Translations under genes and position numbers: made by a program
Notes under the pieces: model-generated
Database searches by the model: none
What the model was told of the DNA's origin: nothing
The model's input: only the letters and a program-made list of their open reading frames with translations
Shown here: in pieces, positions 23,100-35,837 of the stretch
Numbering within the stretch: the first letter of the stretch is position 1
Layout of the letters: each line of letters starts with the position of its first letter
NCBI GenBank assembly: GCA_014529385.2
Contig: CM043965.1
Coordinates: 63,990,933-64,050,932 of the forward strand
Source: Adiantum capillus-veneris
Taxonomy: Eukaryota; Streptophyta; Polypodiopsida; Polypodiales; Pteridaceae
Direction: 5' to 3'
DNA: 60,000 nt

Positions 23100-26000
23100 T
23101 ACCACAAGTGGTGGACCTTGAGACCAGTGGACTATAAGGACCTCCAAACAATACCTTGTACACTCAATCCTTCTTGGTATCTAGGTTGGACAAGTGGTGG
23201 ACCTTGTTCAAATTCTCTAACCACTCTCTCTAACATGGTGACATAATTTAGGTGTGATAAATTCATATCTATGCAAACTAATATCAGTTTAGGCTTGTTA
23301 ATTTGAATTTGTTTGAATTTATGTACAATATAATGATTTGAGGTTTGCATATTTGAATTTAGGTGGTATAATGATATCTTTTTGTGGTAAACTTGAATTT
23401 AAAATCAATTTCGCGTGGAATATTTTAAATTTAAGTGGTAAAATTTAAATTTTTATAAAAAAGTTTGAATTTTAAAATTTGGGCGGGATATTTTAAAATT
23501 TAGGCGGGATATTTAAAATTTGGGAGGGATATTTTAAATTTAGGCAATCAGATTTTGAATTTTAAATTTAGGCGGGAAGGTTTTGAATTTATAGCGAGAT
23601 CTCTCTTACATAAGAGAGTATAGGTTGGACAAGTGGTGGACCTTAAAGCTACAGCATCCATGCTACTGGACATGATAGGTAGGGAATCTAGTTGAATATT
23701 GTATGTATAATATATATGTAATAGATCTAGCTTGGACAAGTGGTGGACCTTGGAGCAAAACCCCATGTAAAACATATCATGCACATTCCAAGTGGTGAGA
23801 AAAAATATCATTTAAGATATAGCCTTATAGGTTGGACAAGTGGTGGACCTTAACACCAAGATATTCTTAATGTAATGACATAGAGTGGAAAACTGGTGAA
23901 TCTTGAGACCAAACCATGCTACTAGCGATAATAGCTTGGACAAGTGGTGGACCTTGAAAGTAATCCCCCCATCTACGAAATATCGTGGGTTTAAGGTATT
24001 TTGATGGAGCCTAGCATCTTGGAGACATGGTGCAGCTTGCTTCTCTTCATGTTTCAATGGAGCCTATCTTGGACAAATGGTGGAGCATCCTTCTCTCCAT
24101 GTTTCAATGGAGCCTAGCTTGGACAAGTGGTGGACCTTTGCTTCTCTCTATGATTCAAGTGGTGGACCTTGGAACCAAACCCCCATGTAAAACCTATCAT
24201 GGTCACTCCAAGTGGTGAGAAAGAATAACCTTTAAGATATAGCCTTATAGGTTGGACAAGTGGTGGACCTTAACACCCAAATATTCTTAATATAATGACA
24301 TAGAGTGAAAAAGTGGTGAATCTTGAGACAAAACCACTCATGCTACTAGCGATAATAGCTTGGACAAGTGGTGGACCTTGAACGTAAACCCCCCATGTTT
24401 CAATAGACTTAGCTTCGACAAATGGTGGAGCATCGTTCTCTCCATGTTTCAATGGAGCCTAGCTTGGACAAGCGGTGGACGTTTGTTTCTCTCTATGTTT
24501 CAATAGAGTTAGCTTGGACAAGTGGTGGACCTTGAAACCAAACCCCCATGTAAAACCTATCATGGTCACTCCAAGTGGTGAGAAAGAATAACCTTAATGA
24601 TATATCGTTATAGGTTGGACAAGTGGTGGACCTTAACACCCAGAAATCTTAATATAATGGCATAGAGTGGAAAAGTGGTGAATCTTGAGACCAAACCACT
24701 CAGGCTACTACCAATAATAGCTTGGACAAGTGTTGGACCTTGAATGTAAACCCCTCATCTACGACATATCGTGGGTTTAATGTTTTACGATGGAGCCTAG
24801 CATCTTGGAGACATGGTGCAGCTTGCTTCTCGTCATGTTTCAATGGAGCCTATCCTGGACAAATGGTGGAGCATCCTTCTCTCCATGTTTCAATGGACCC
24901 TAGCTTGGACAAGTGGTGGACCTTTGCTTCTCTCTCTGTTTCAATAGAGTTAGCTTGGACAAGTGGTGGACCTTGGAACCAAATCCCCATGTAAAACCTA
25001 TCATGGTCACTCCAAGTGGTAAGAGAGAATAACCTTTAAGATATAGACTTATAGGTTGGACAAGTGGTGGACCTTAACACCACATATTCTTAATATAATG
25101 ACATAGAGTGGAAAAGTGGTGAATCTTGAGACAAAACCACTCATGCTACTAGCGATAATAGCTTGGACAAGTGGTGGTACTTGAATGTAAACCCCCCATG
25201 TACAAAATATCGTGGGTTTAAGGTATTTCGATGAAGCCTAGCATCTTGGAGACATGGTGCAGCTTGCTTCTCTTCATGTTTCAATGGAGTCTATCTTGGA
25301 CAAATAGTGGAGCATCCTTCTCTCCATGTTTCAATGGACCCTAGCTTGGACAAGTGGTGGACCTTTGCTGATCTCTATGATTCAAACCTTGGAACCAAAC
25401 CCCCATGTAAAACCTATCATGGTCACTCCAAGTGGTGAGAAAGAATAACCTTTAAGATATAGCCTTATAGGTTGGACAAGTGGTGAACCTTAATACCCAA
25501 ATATTCTTAATATAATGACATAGAGTGAAAAAGTGGTGAATCTTGAGATAAAACCACTCATGCTACTAGCGATAATAGCTTGGACAAGTGGTGGACCTTG
25601 AACGTAAACCCCCCATGTTTCAATAGACTAAGCTTCGACAAATGGTGGAGCATCGTTCTCTCCATTTTCAATGGAGCCTAGCTTGGACAAGTGGTCGACC
25701 TTTGTTTCTCTCTATGTTTCAATAGAGTTAGTGGAACTTGGAATCAAACCCCCATGTAAAACCTATCATGGTCACTCCAAGTGGGAAGAAAGAATAACCT
25801 TTAAGATGTAGCCTTATAGGTTGGACAAGTGGTGGCCCTTAACACCCATATATTCTTAATTAAAGTGGAGAATCTTGAGACCAAACCACTCAGGCTACTA
25901 GAAATAATAGCTTAGACAAGTGGTGGACCTTGAATGTAAACCCCTCATCTACGAAATATCGTGGGTTTAATGTATTTCGATGGAGCGTAGCATCTTGGAG

Positions 26001-29000
26001 ACATGGTGCAGCTTGCTTCTCGTCATGTTTCAATGGAGCCTATCTTGGACAAAAGGTGGAGCATCCTTCTCTCCATGTTTCAATGGACCCTAGCTTGGAC
26101 AAGTGGTGGACCTTTGTTTCTCTCTATGTTTCAATAGAGTTAGCTTGGACAAGTGGTGGACCTTGGAACCAAACCCCCATGTAAAACCTATCATGGTCAC
26201 TCCAAGTGGTAAGAAAGAATAACCTTTAAGATGTAGCCTTATAGGTTGGACAAGTGGTGGACCTTAGCACCCACATATTCTTAATAAAAGTGGTGAATCT
26301 TGAGACCAAACCACTCAGGCTACTAGCAATAATAGCTTGGACAAGTGGTGGACCTTGAATGTAAACCCCTCATCTACGAAATATCGTGGGTTTAATGTAT
26401 GTCGATGGAGCCTAGCATCTTGGAGACATGGTGCAGCTTGCTTCTCGTCATGTTTCAATGGAGCCTATCTTGAACAAATGGTGGACCATCCTTCTCTCCA
26501 TGTTTCAATGGAGCCTAGCTTGGACAAGTGGTGGACCTTTGTTTCTCTCTATGTTTCAATAGAGTTAGGTTGGACAAGTGGTGGACCTTGGAACCAAACC
26601 CCCATGTAAAACCTATCATGGTCACTCCAAGTGGTAAGAAAGAATAACCTTTAAGATGTAGCCTTATAGGTTGGACAAGTGGTGGACCTTAACACCCACA
26701 TATTCTTAATATAATGACATAGAGTGGAAAAGTGGTGAATCTTGAGACCAAACCACTCAGACTACTACCAATAATAGCTTGGACAAGTGTTGGACCTTGA
26801 ATGTAAACCCCTCATCTACGACATATCGTGAGTTTAATGTTTTTCGATGGAGCCTAGCATCTTGGAGACATGGTGCAGCTTGCTTCTTGTCATGTTTCAA
26901 TGTAGCCTATCTTGGACAAATGGTGGAGCATCCTTCTTTCCATGTTTCAATGGAGCCTAGCTTGGACAAGTGGTGGACCTTTGATTCTCTCTCTGTTTCA
27001 ATAGAGTTAGCTTGCACAAGTGGTGGAGCTTGGAACCAAACCCCCATGTAAAACCTATCATGGTTACTCCAAGTGGTAAGAAAGAATAACCTTTAAGATA
27101 TAGACTTATAGGTTGGACAAGTGGTGGACCCTAACACCCACATATTCTTAATATAATGACATAGAGTGGAAAAGTGGTGAATCTTGAGACAAAGCCACTC
27201 ATGCTACTAGCGATAATAGCTTGGACAAGTATCGCCCTTGAATGTAAACCCCCCATGTACAAAATATCCTGGGTTTAAGGTATTTCGATGAAGCCTAGCA
27301 TCTTGGAGACATGGTGCAGCTTGCTTCTCTTCATTTTTCGATGGAGCCTATCTTGGACAAATGGTGGAGCATCCTTCTCTCCATGTTTCAATGGACCCTA
27401 GCTTGGACAAGTGGTGGACCTTTGCTTCTCTCTATGATTCAATAGAGTTTTCTTGGACAAGTGGTGGACCTTGGAACTCAAACCCCCATGTAAAACCTAT
27501 CATGGTCACTCCAAGTGGTGAGAAAGAATAACCTTTAAAATATAGCCTTATAGGTTGGACAAGTGGTGGACCTTAACACCCAAATATTCTTAATATAATG
27601 ACATAGAGTGGAAAAGTGGTGAATCTTGAGACAAAACCACTCATGCTACTAGCGATAATAGCTTGGACAAGTGGTGGAACTTGAACGTAAACCCCCCATG
27701 TTTCAATAGACTTAGCTTCGACAAATGGTGGAGCATCGTTCTCTCCATCTTTCAATGGAGCCTAGCTTGGACAAGTAGTGGACCTTTGTTTCTCTCTATG
27801 TTTCAATAGAGTTAGCTTGGACAAGTGGTGGACCTTGGAACCAAACCCCCATGTAAAACCTATCATGTTCACTCCAAGTGGTGAGAAAGAATAACCTTAA
27901 TGATATATCCTTATAGGTTGGACAAGTGGTGGACCTTAACACCCAGATATTCTTAATATAATGGCATAGAGTGGAAAAGTGGTGAATCTTGAGAGCAAAC
28001 TACTCATGCTACTAGCGATAATAGGTTGGACAAGTGGTGGACCTTGAATGTAAACCCCCTATCTACGAAATATCGTGGGTTTAAGGTATTTAGATGGAGC
28101 CTAGCATCTTGGAGACATGGTGCACCTTGCTTCTCTTCATGTTTCAATGGAGCCTATCTTGGACAAATGGTGGAGCATCCTTCTCTCCATGTTTCAATGG
28201 ACCCTAGCTTGCACAAGTGGTGGACCTTTGCTTCTCTCTATGTTTCAATAGAGTTAGCTTGGACAAGTGGTGGACCTTGGAACCAAACCCCAATGTAAAA
28301 CCTATCATGGTCACTCCAAGTCGTGAGAAAGAATAACCTTTAAGATATAGCCTTATAGGTTGGACAAGTGGTGGACCTTAACACCCAGATATCCTTAATA
28401 TAATGACATAGAGTGATAAAGTGGTGAATCTTGAGACAAAACCACTCATGCTACTAGCGATAATAGCTTGGACAAGTGGTGGACCTTGAACGTAAACCCC
28501 CCATGTTTCAATAGAGTTAGCTTCGAGAAATGATGGAGCATCCTTCTCTCCATGTTTCAATGGAGCCTAGCTTAGACAAGTGGTGGACCTTTGCTTCTCT
28601 CTATAATTCAATAGAGTTAGCTTGGACAAGTGGTGGAACTTGAAACCAAACCCCCATGTAAAACCTATCATGGTCACTCCAAGTGGTAAGAAAGAATAAC
28701 CTTTAAGATGTAGCCTTATAGGTTGTACAAGTGGTGGACCTTAACACCCACATATTCTTAATATAATGACATAGAGTGGAAAAGTGGTGAATCTTCAGAC
28801 TAAACCACTCAGGCTACTACCAATAATAGCTTGGACAAGTGTTGGACCTTGAATGTAAACCCCTCATCTACGACATATCATGGGTTTAATGTTTTTCGAT
28901 GGAGCCTAACATCTTGGAGACATGGTGCAGCTTGCTTCTCGTCATGTTTCAATGGAGCCTATCTTGGACAAATGGTGGAGTATCCTTCTCTCCATGTTTC

Positions 29001-32000
29001 ACTGGAGCCTAGCTTGGACAAGTAGTGGACCTTTGCTTCTCTCTCTGTTTCAATAGAGTTAGCTTAGACAAGTGGTGGAGCTTGGAACCAAACCCCCATA
29101 TAAAACCTATCATGGTCACTCCAAGTGGTAAGAAAGAATAACCTTTAAGATATAGACTTATAGGTTGGACAAGTGGTGGACCTTGAATGTAAACCCCCCA
29201 TCTACGAAATATGGTGGGTTTAAGGTATTTAGATGGAGCCTAGCATCTTGGAGACATGGTGCACCTTGCTTCTCTTCATGTTTCAATGGAGCCTATCTTG
29301 GACAAATGGTGGAGCATCCTTCTCTCCATGTTTCAATGGACCCTAGCTTGGACAAGTGGTGGACCTTTGCTTCTCTCTATGTTTCAATAGAGTTAGCTTG
29401 GACAAGTGGTGGACCTTGGAACCAAACCCCAATGTAAAACCTATCATGGTCACTCCAAGTCGTGAGAAAGAATACCTTTAAGATATAGTCTTATAGGTTG
29501 GACAAGTGGTGGACCTTAACACCCAAATATTCTTAATATAATGACATAGAGTGAAAAAGTGGTGAATCTTGAGACAAAACCACTCATGCTACTAGCGGTA
29601 ATAGCTTTGAAAGTGGTGGACCTTGAACGTAAACCCCCATGTTTCAATAGAGTTAGCTTCGACAAATGGTGGAGCATCCTTCTCTCCATGTTTCAATGGA
29701 GCCTAGCTTGGACAAGTGGTGGACCTTTGCTTCTCTCTATGATTCAATAGAGTTAGCTTGGACAAGTGGTGGACCTTGGAACCAAACCCCCATGTAAAAC
29801 CTATCATGGTCACTCCAAGTGGTACGAAAGAATAACCTTTAAGATGTAGCCTTATAGGTTGGACAAGTGGTGGACCTTAACACCCACATATTCTTAATAT
29901 AATGACATAGAGTGGAAAAGTGGTGAATCTTGAGACCAAACCACTCAGGCTACTACCAATAATAGCTTGGACAAGTGTTGGACCTTGAATGTAAACCCTC
30001 ATCTACGACATATCGTGGGTTTAATGTTTTTTCGATGGAGCCTAGCATCTTGGAGACATGGTGCAGCTTGCTTCTCGTCATGTTTCAATGGAGCCTATCT
30101 TGGACAAATGGTGGAGCATCCTTCTCTCCATGTTTCAATGGAGCCTAGCTTGGACAAGTGGTGGACCTTTGCTCCTCTCTCTGTTTCAATAGAGTTAGCT
30201 TGGACAAGTGGTGGAGCTTGGAACCAAACCCCCATGTAAAACCTATCATGGTCACTCAAGTGGTAAGAAAGAATAACCTTTAAGATATAGACTTATAGGT
30301 TGGACAAGTGGTGGACCTTAACACCCACATATTCTTAATATAATGACATAGAGTGGAAAAGTGGTGAATCTTGAGACAAAACCACTCATGCTACTAGCGA
30401 TAATAGCTTGCACAAGTGGTGGCCCTTGAATGTAAACCCCCCATGTACAAAATATCCTGGGTTTAAGGTATTTCGATGAAGCCTAGCATCTTGGAGACAT
30501 GGTGCAGCTTGCTTCTCTTCATGTTTCGATGGAGCCTATCTTCCACCAATGGGGGATCATCCTTCTTTAAATGTCTCAATGGAGCCTAGCTTGGACAAGT
30601 GGTGGACCTTTGCTTCTCTCTATGTTTCCATAGAGTTAGCTTGGACAAGTGGTGGACCTTGGAACCAAACCCCCATGTAAAACATATCATGGTCATTCCA
30701 AGTGGTGAGAAATAATACCCTTTAAGATCTAGCCTTATAGGTTGGACAAGTGGTCGACCTTAAAACCTAGATCTTCTCAATATAATGACATAGAGTGAAA
30801 AAGTGGTGAATCTTGAGACCAAACCACTCATGCTACTAAGGATAATAGGTTGGACAAGTGGTGGACCTTGAATGTATACCCCCCATGTACGAAATATCAT
30901 GGGTTTAAGGTATTTCAATGGAGCCTAGTATCTTGGAGACATGGTGCAGCTTGCTTCTCTTCATGTTTCAATGGAGCCTATCTTGACAAATGGTGGAGCA
31001 TCCTTCTCTCCATGTTTCAATGGAGCCTAGCTTGGACAAGTGGTGGACCTTTGCTTCTCTCTATGTTTCAATAGAGTTAGCTTGGACAAGTGGTGGGCCT
31101 TGAACCAAACCCCCATGTAAAACCTATCATGGTCACTCCAAGTGGTGAGAAAGAATAAAGTTTAAGATATAGCCTTATAGGTTGGACAAGTGGTGGACCT
31201 TACACCCAGATATTCTTAATATAATGACATAGAGTGGAAAAGTGGTGAATCTTGAGACCAAACCACTCATGCTACTAGAGATAATAGGTTGGACAAGTGG
31301 TGGACCTTGAATGTAAACCCCCATGTACGAAATATCATGGGTTTAAGGTATTTCAATGGATCTTAGCATCTTGGAGACATGGTGTAGCTTGCTTCTCTCA
31401 TGTTTCAATGGAGCGTATCTTGGACAAATGGTGGAGCATCCTTCTCTCCATGTTTCAATGGACCCTAGCTTGGACAAGTGGTGGACCTTTGCTTCTCTCT
31501 ATGTTTCAATAGAGTTATCTTGGACAAGTGGTGGACCTTGGAACCAAACCCCCATGTAAAACCTATCATGGTCACTCCAAGTGGTGAGAAAGAAAACCCT
31601 TTAAGATATAGCCTTATAGGTTGGACAAGTGGTGGACCTTAACACCCAGATATTCTTAATATAATGACATAGAGTGAAAAAGTGGTGAATCTTGAGACCA
31701 AACCACTCATGCTACTAGCGTTAATAGGTTGGACAAGTGGTGGAACTTGAATGTAAACCCCCCATGTTTCAATAGAGTTAGCTTCGACAAATGATAGAGC
31801 ATCCTTCTCTCCATGTTTCAATGGAGCCTAGCTTGGACAAGTGGTGGACCTTTGTTTCTCTCTATGTTTCAATAGAGTTAGCTTGGACAAGTGGTGGACC
31901 TTGGAACCAAACCCCCATGTAAAACATATCATGGACATTTCAAGTGGTGAGAAATAATACCCTTTAATATATAGCCTTATAGGTTGGACAAGTGGTGGAC

Positions 32001-33160
32001 CTTAACACCCAGATCTTCTTAATATAATGACATAGAGTGGAAAAGTGGTGAATCTTGAGACCAAACCACTCATGCTACTAGTGATAATAGGTTGGACAAG
32101 TGGTGGATCTTGAATGTAAACCCCCCATGTACGAAATATCATGAGTTTAAGATATTTCAATGGAGCCTAGCATTTTGGAGACATGGTGCAGCTTGCTTCT
32201 CTTCATGTTTCAATCGAACGTTGCTTGGACAAATGGTGGAGCATCCTTCTCTCCATGTTTCAATGGAGCCTAGCTTGGACATGTGGTGGACCTTTGATTC
32301 TCTCTATGTTTCAATAGAGTTAGCTTGGACAAGTGGTGGACCTTGGAACCAGACCCCTATGTAAAACCTATCATGTGCATTCCAAGTGGTGGTAAATAAT
32401 ACCATTTTAGATATAGCCTTATAGGTTGGACAAGTGGTGGACCTTAACACCCAGATCTTCTTAATATAATGACATAGAGTGGAAAAGTGGTGAATCTTGA
32501 GACCAAACCACTCATGCTACTAGGGAGAATAGGTTGGACAAGTGGTGGACCTTGAATTTAAACCCCACATATACAAAATATCATGGGTTTAAGGTAAGAT
32601 ATAGCCTTATAGGTTGGACAAGTGGTGGACCTTAACACCCAGATCTTCTTAATATAATGACATAGAGTGGAAAAGTGGTGAATCTTGAGACCAAACCACT
32701 CATGCTACTAGGGAGAATAGGTTGGACAAGTGGTGGACCTTGAATTTAAACCCCACATATACAAAATATCGTGGGTTTAAGGTATTTCAATGGAGCCTAG
32801 CATCTCGAAGACATGGTGCATATTGCTTCTCTTCATGTTTCAATGGAGCCTATTTTGGACAAATGGTGGAGCATCCTTCTCTCCATGTTTCAATGGACCC
32901 TAGATTGGACAAGTGGTGGACCTTTGCTTCTCTCTATGTTTCAATATAGTTAGCCTATATTAGACAATTAGTAGACCTCGAATCTCTCCATGTTGTCTAG
33001 AGCTGAGCTTGGACAAGTGGTGGACCTTACTTCTCCCTTCCCTTAGTTTACTAGCTTAAAGATTACTATGTATACTTGCTTAGATCTAACTTGAACAAGT
33101 GGTGGACCTTGTATTCACACAAACTTAATTCATTACAAAAAAGTATATGCTAAAATAACA
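23100..33160 (+). repeat. Large higher-order tandem array built on a 20-bp motif (plus orientation)
   Basis: Units of about 440 bp (long form) and 362 bp (short form) repeat with the same internal order of motif variants. The variant followed by TTAACAC occurs near 23827, 24250, 24614, 25053, 25467, 25821, 26247, 26668, 27111, 27553, 27914, 28357, 28730, 29496, 29859, 30299, 30743, 31183, 31619, 31981, 32424 and 32608. Each unit has about six recognisable copies of TTGGACAAGTGGTGGACCTT or near variants, separated by less conserved 40-60-bp spacers. A 184-bp segment is duplicated in tandem with about one difference (32410-32593, 32594-32777). The array stops just before the splice acceptor of gene A. 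Recurrent 60-90-codon frames inside it come from the repeat. Confidence 0.95.
23395..23600 (+). repeat. Short AT-rich repeats with GGCGGGA cores
   Basis: Phrases such as TTTAGGCGGGATATTTAAAA recur several times (about 23476-23585), embedded in A/T runs. They lie at the left edge of the large array. I see no gene. Confidence 0.6.
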
Positions 33161-33185
33161 TTTGGTTTTTTTTGTTTCAGGAAAG

Positions 33186-34372
33186 ATGGCTCCAAAAAAA
33201 CAGGTTGCAAGGGTTGCTGTCTCAGTTGACTATACTTGCAATGATGTTAGGAAATGGTATTTGGACATACATGGTATAGAGGGTGCACAATTTCATAAGG
33301 TGCATCTATTTATTGCCAAAAAGGAGAATGACAGCTTGTTTGAAGATGTTGGACAAGTTGTGGAAGCATCTGTCTCTGTAGTTGATAGTCATCCAGAGGT
33401 GGAATGCATTGACATTCTAGTTCCAATGAATCTAGAATTTCAACTATCTCCAGGAGCATATGCATTGGAGCGCATGTCTAGAAACAAAGAAGAGACAATG
33501 TTTTCTCGAGGATGGAAGTTTGCAGAATCAAATCCAAATATCACAGCAGATCAACTTCAAAGCTCCATCATTGCCACACTACAACGAAAAAAGGTGAAAG
33601 CTTCACGACCACCATCCACAAAGAAGCAAGCAAAAGTGCAAAAAGTAGCAGCTAAGCGAACTAGTTCCATTTTGGATGTAGACAAGGCATCTTTGGCATC
33701 CTCATCAACAGAGGGTTCAATGTCAAAGATGAGAATTGTGGATCCAGATGTTTTAGAAGCTGAGGCCATGAAAGGACAAGAAAAAGATACAGGTGGAATG
33801 AATAAGTACATAAATTATTTTCCTTTCCAATATAGGGAATTTGATATCCCTATTCAAAATTGTTGGCTTGCTCCTGATCACTATAATGCACGTATTATGG
33901 ATAAAAAACACGCTGAAAGTGTGTTATTTGGATTTTCACGGAGTACGACCAAGCCTGCAGCATGTGCATATTTGATGCCTGTTCGAAATGCAAAATCAAA
34001 GAAGGGGACTCCTTTGGCAGTAGAAGAGGTAGAGGAGCAAAAAATTAAAGATTATCATTATTGGATTCTTGATGGGCAGCATTCAATCTATGCTGCAAAA
34101 GTTTTGCTTCACAATGAACAAAACAACAAAGAGTATTTGAAAGACTGATTAGCGTGTATAAATTTAGAAAGGCTCGCATTGTTGTGAATGCTCCTCCATT
34201 TGTTGCAACTGCTATATCTGCCATTGCAAATGAGGAGGCTCAGGCATTGTATGTCAAGCAACCTTACAGCCAAATATTGAGACATTTACGGAGTCAATGG
34301 ATCTTCTCAGGACGACCACCAAAGGCAGCAAGTGGAATTGCAGAGGGACATGCATCTCGTGCCGGATGGGAT
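33186..34372 (+). CDS. Gene A exon 1: N-terminal region, basic linker and ParB/DGQHR-like domain
   Basis: Coding begins at the ATG at 33186, five bases after a strong 3' splice site (TTTGTTTCAG, ending 33180), so a 5'-UTR intron is likely. Residues 1-130 match nothing I know. Residues 133-158 are a Lys/Arg-rich linker, probably a nuclear signal. Around residues 220-300 the order R-x-M-D-x-K-H-A..., a hydrophobic strand and YWILDGQHSIYAAK resembles the core of ParB/Srx-fold proteins ('DGQHR' motif, final Arg replaced by Ser). The frame stops at 34146-34148, but the sense continues one frame over as RLISVYKFRKARIVVNAPPF. One missing A in the AAAG at about 34138-34142 would restore it. The exon ends at GT 34373 in phase 0. 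Function is inferred. Confidence 0.7.
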
Positions 34373-34456
34373 GTAAGTTATTTTCTTTGTCTTTTTGATA
34401 GTGTTTAATTAACAAATCTTGCTCAATAGTTTAATTATTTCTCTATTTCTTTTTAG
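34373..34456 (+). other. Intron 1 of gene A (84 bp)
   Basis: The sequence begins GTAAGT and ends TTCTTTTTAG after a pyrimidine-rich stretch. It joins TGG-GAT to GCT-TTT in phase 0. It is ordinary in size and free of the array motif. Confidence 0.85.
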
Positions 34457-35837
34457 GCTTTTCTTCGATTGGCAAGAATGAGTGCAGCAGCAAGTTGGAT
34501 TGCTAAACAGGCACACATGGTCACGTACTCTGATTTAGTTTATGATTGCTGGATAGAAATCATTGAAAAGCTAGAAGAGGAGAATAAGAAACCCCCAACA
34601 ACTGTATTTAGATACCTTTGTGGCCTTGAGGAATCAGAGGTAAAGACTATTCAAGAAGAGATTAGAGATGAGAAGATTTTACTGTCAAAGAGTGCAAAGG
34701 ATGGTGATGCAACTGACATGTATGATCGAATCAAGCAGTTGAAGCAAGACAAATTGATTCAAGATGCACTTCTTGAAGGCTTCAACAATTTGAATGAGTC
34801 TTCACCATGTAAAGACTGGGAGGAGGTGGTCAAAATGTATAACATCAATGATGTTGTTTATAAAACAATTTTAATGCTATGCGAGGAATGGATCAAATCT
34901 AGTTTGACGCGTGGAACAAAGAAAATGGCTTTTCCAGATGGAGCAATAAAATACATGCAATGGGCAATTCACCTTCAAAAGGAGAAAACTGAGCCTAGAG
35001 ATTTGCCATGGTCAATCTATGTGGTGAGCCTACAAATGGAAGGCAATCTCTACTTGATGCGCCACTTCAATAATAAAGTGCCTATTGGCTTATGTGTTTT
35101 AGATATGACAAAAAACGTTGGAGGCAATTTGAAGTGGAGTGAGGAGACATTTAACAATGCTTTGGATGGGATCTTGGCTATTGCTGGAGGGTCAACAGAT
35201 CCTGGATTTGTCTTTCTTGCATTTGTGGATTTCACTAACTTCACAAAATTGCAATGTGCCTTTCACGCCATGGGAGATAATCTGAGCTACCATTGTTGTG
35301 GTGCATTGCATCACTTTCCATCAGCTCCTTGCAAAGGAGCAATTCAATTCCTAACAGTTATTGCCTTCTTGGGACAAGGCAATGCATTTGAAGACCTGAG
35401 AAGAAGATCAGAGGAACATCCCATGCCAATTGATTGTTCTCTTCTTCAAGTAGCAGATAACGATATGTCAGATTTGCAATATTTGGAGGCCAAAAAAAGA
35501 GCTTTGGTCAAGCACTACATTCGTACATATTGTTTTGAAGACCGCAAGCTTGTTGATGTTTTTGGTGATGGCTCCTTGGTTGCACAAGAAGGAATACAAC
35601 AGAAAAAAGAAGTTATATGCTTAATTGATAGTGTGGAGGAGGCAAAAAACGTGGAGACCATGCTGCTAGACTTTGCTAAGTCTCATGAAGATATAGAAAA
35701 ATGGGCTGGACTTCAACAATCCACTTCGCAATCAGATGACATTGTGCCTGTTACAGAGGAGTGCTCTCCACAAAGAGAAGAAGAACAACAACAACAACAT
35801 CCTCTGTCAATGGAGGACTTTTTGGAAATGGAGACAC
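34457..35837 (+). CDS. Gene A exon 2: long helical/globular region, no known family
   Basis: The exon is open for about 460 codons after a phase-0 acceptor. It starts AFLRLARMSAAASWIAKQAH, continuing the ParB-like segment of exon 1. A charged, coiled-coil-like stretch follows (EEIRDEKILLSKSAKDGDAT). A well-ordered middle part then contains VPIGLCVLDMTKNVGG, AFVDFTNFTKLQ and YHCCGALHHFPSAPCKGA, which I cannot assign. A Gln/Glu-rich tail (REEEQQQQ) precedes METHTKEL. The exon can end at GTATGT (35838), phase 1, joining exon 3 exactly in frame. If not spliced, translation stops after five more codons at 35848, giving a form without the SET domain. Confidence 0.75.

Noticed and set aside
23100-33160. 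CRISPR-like appearance: a short conserved repeat with intervening spacers
   Set aside because: The spacers are themselves repeated in fixed order, spacing is irregular, and the surrounding DNA is eukaryotic with introns and LTR elements. No cas-like genes are present.
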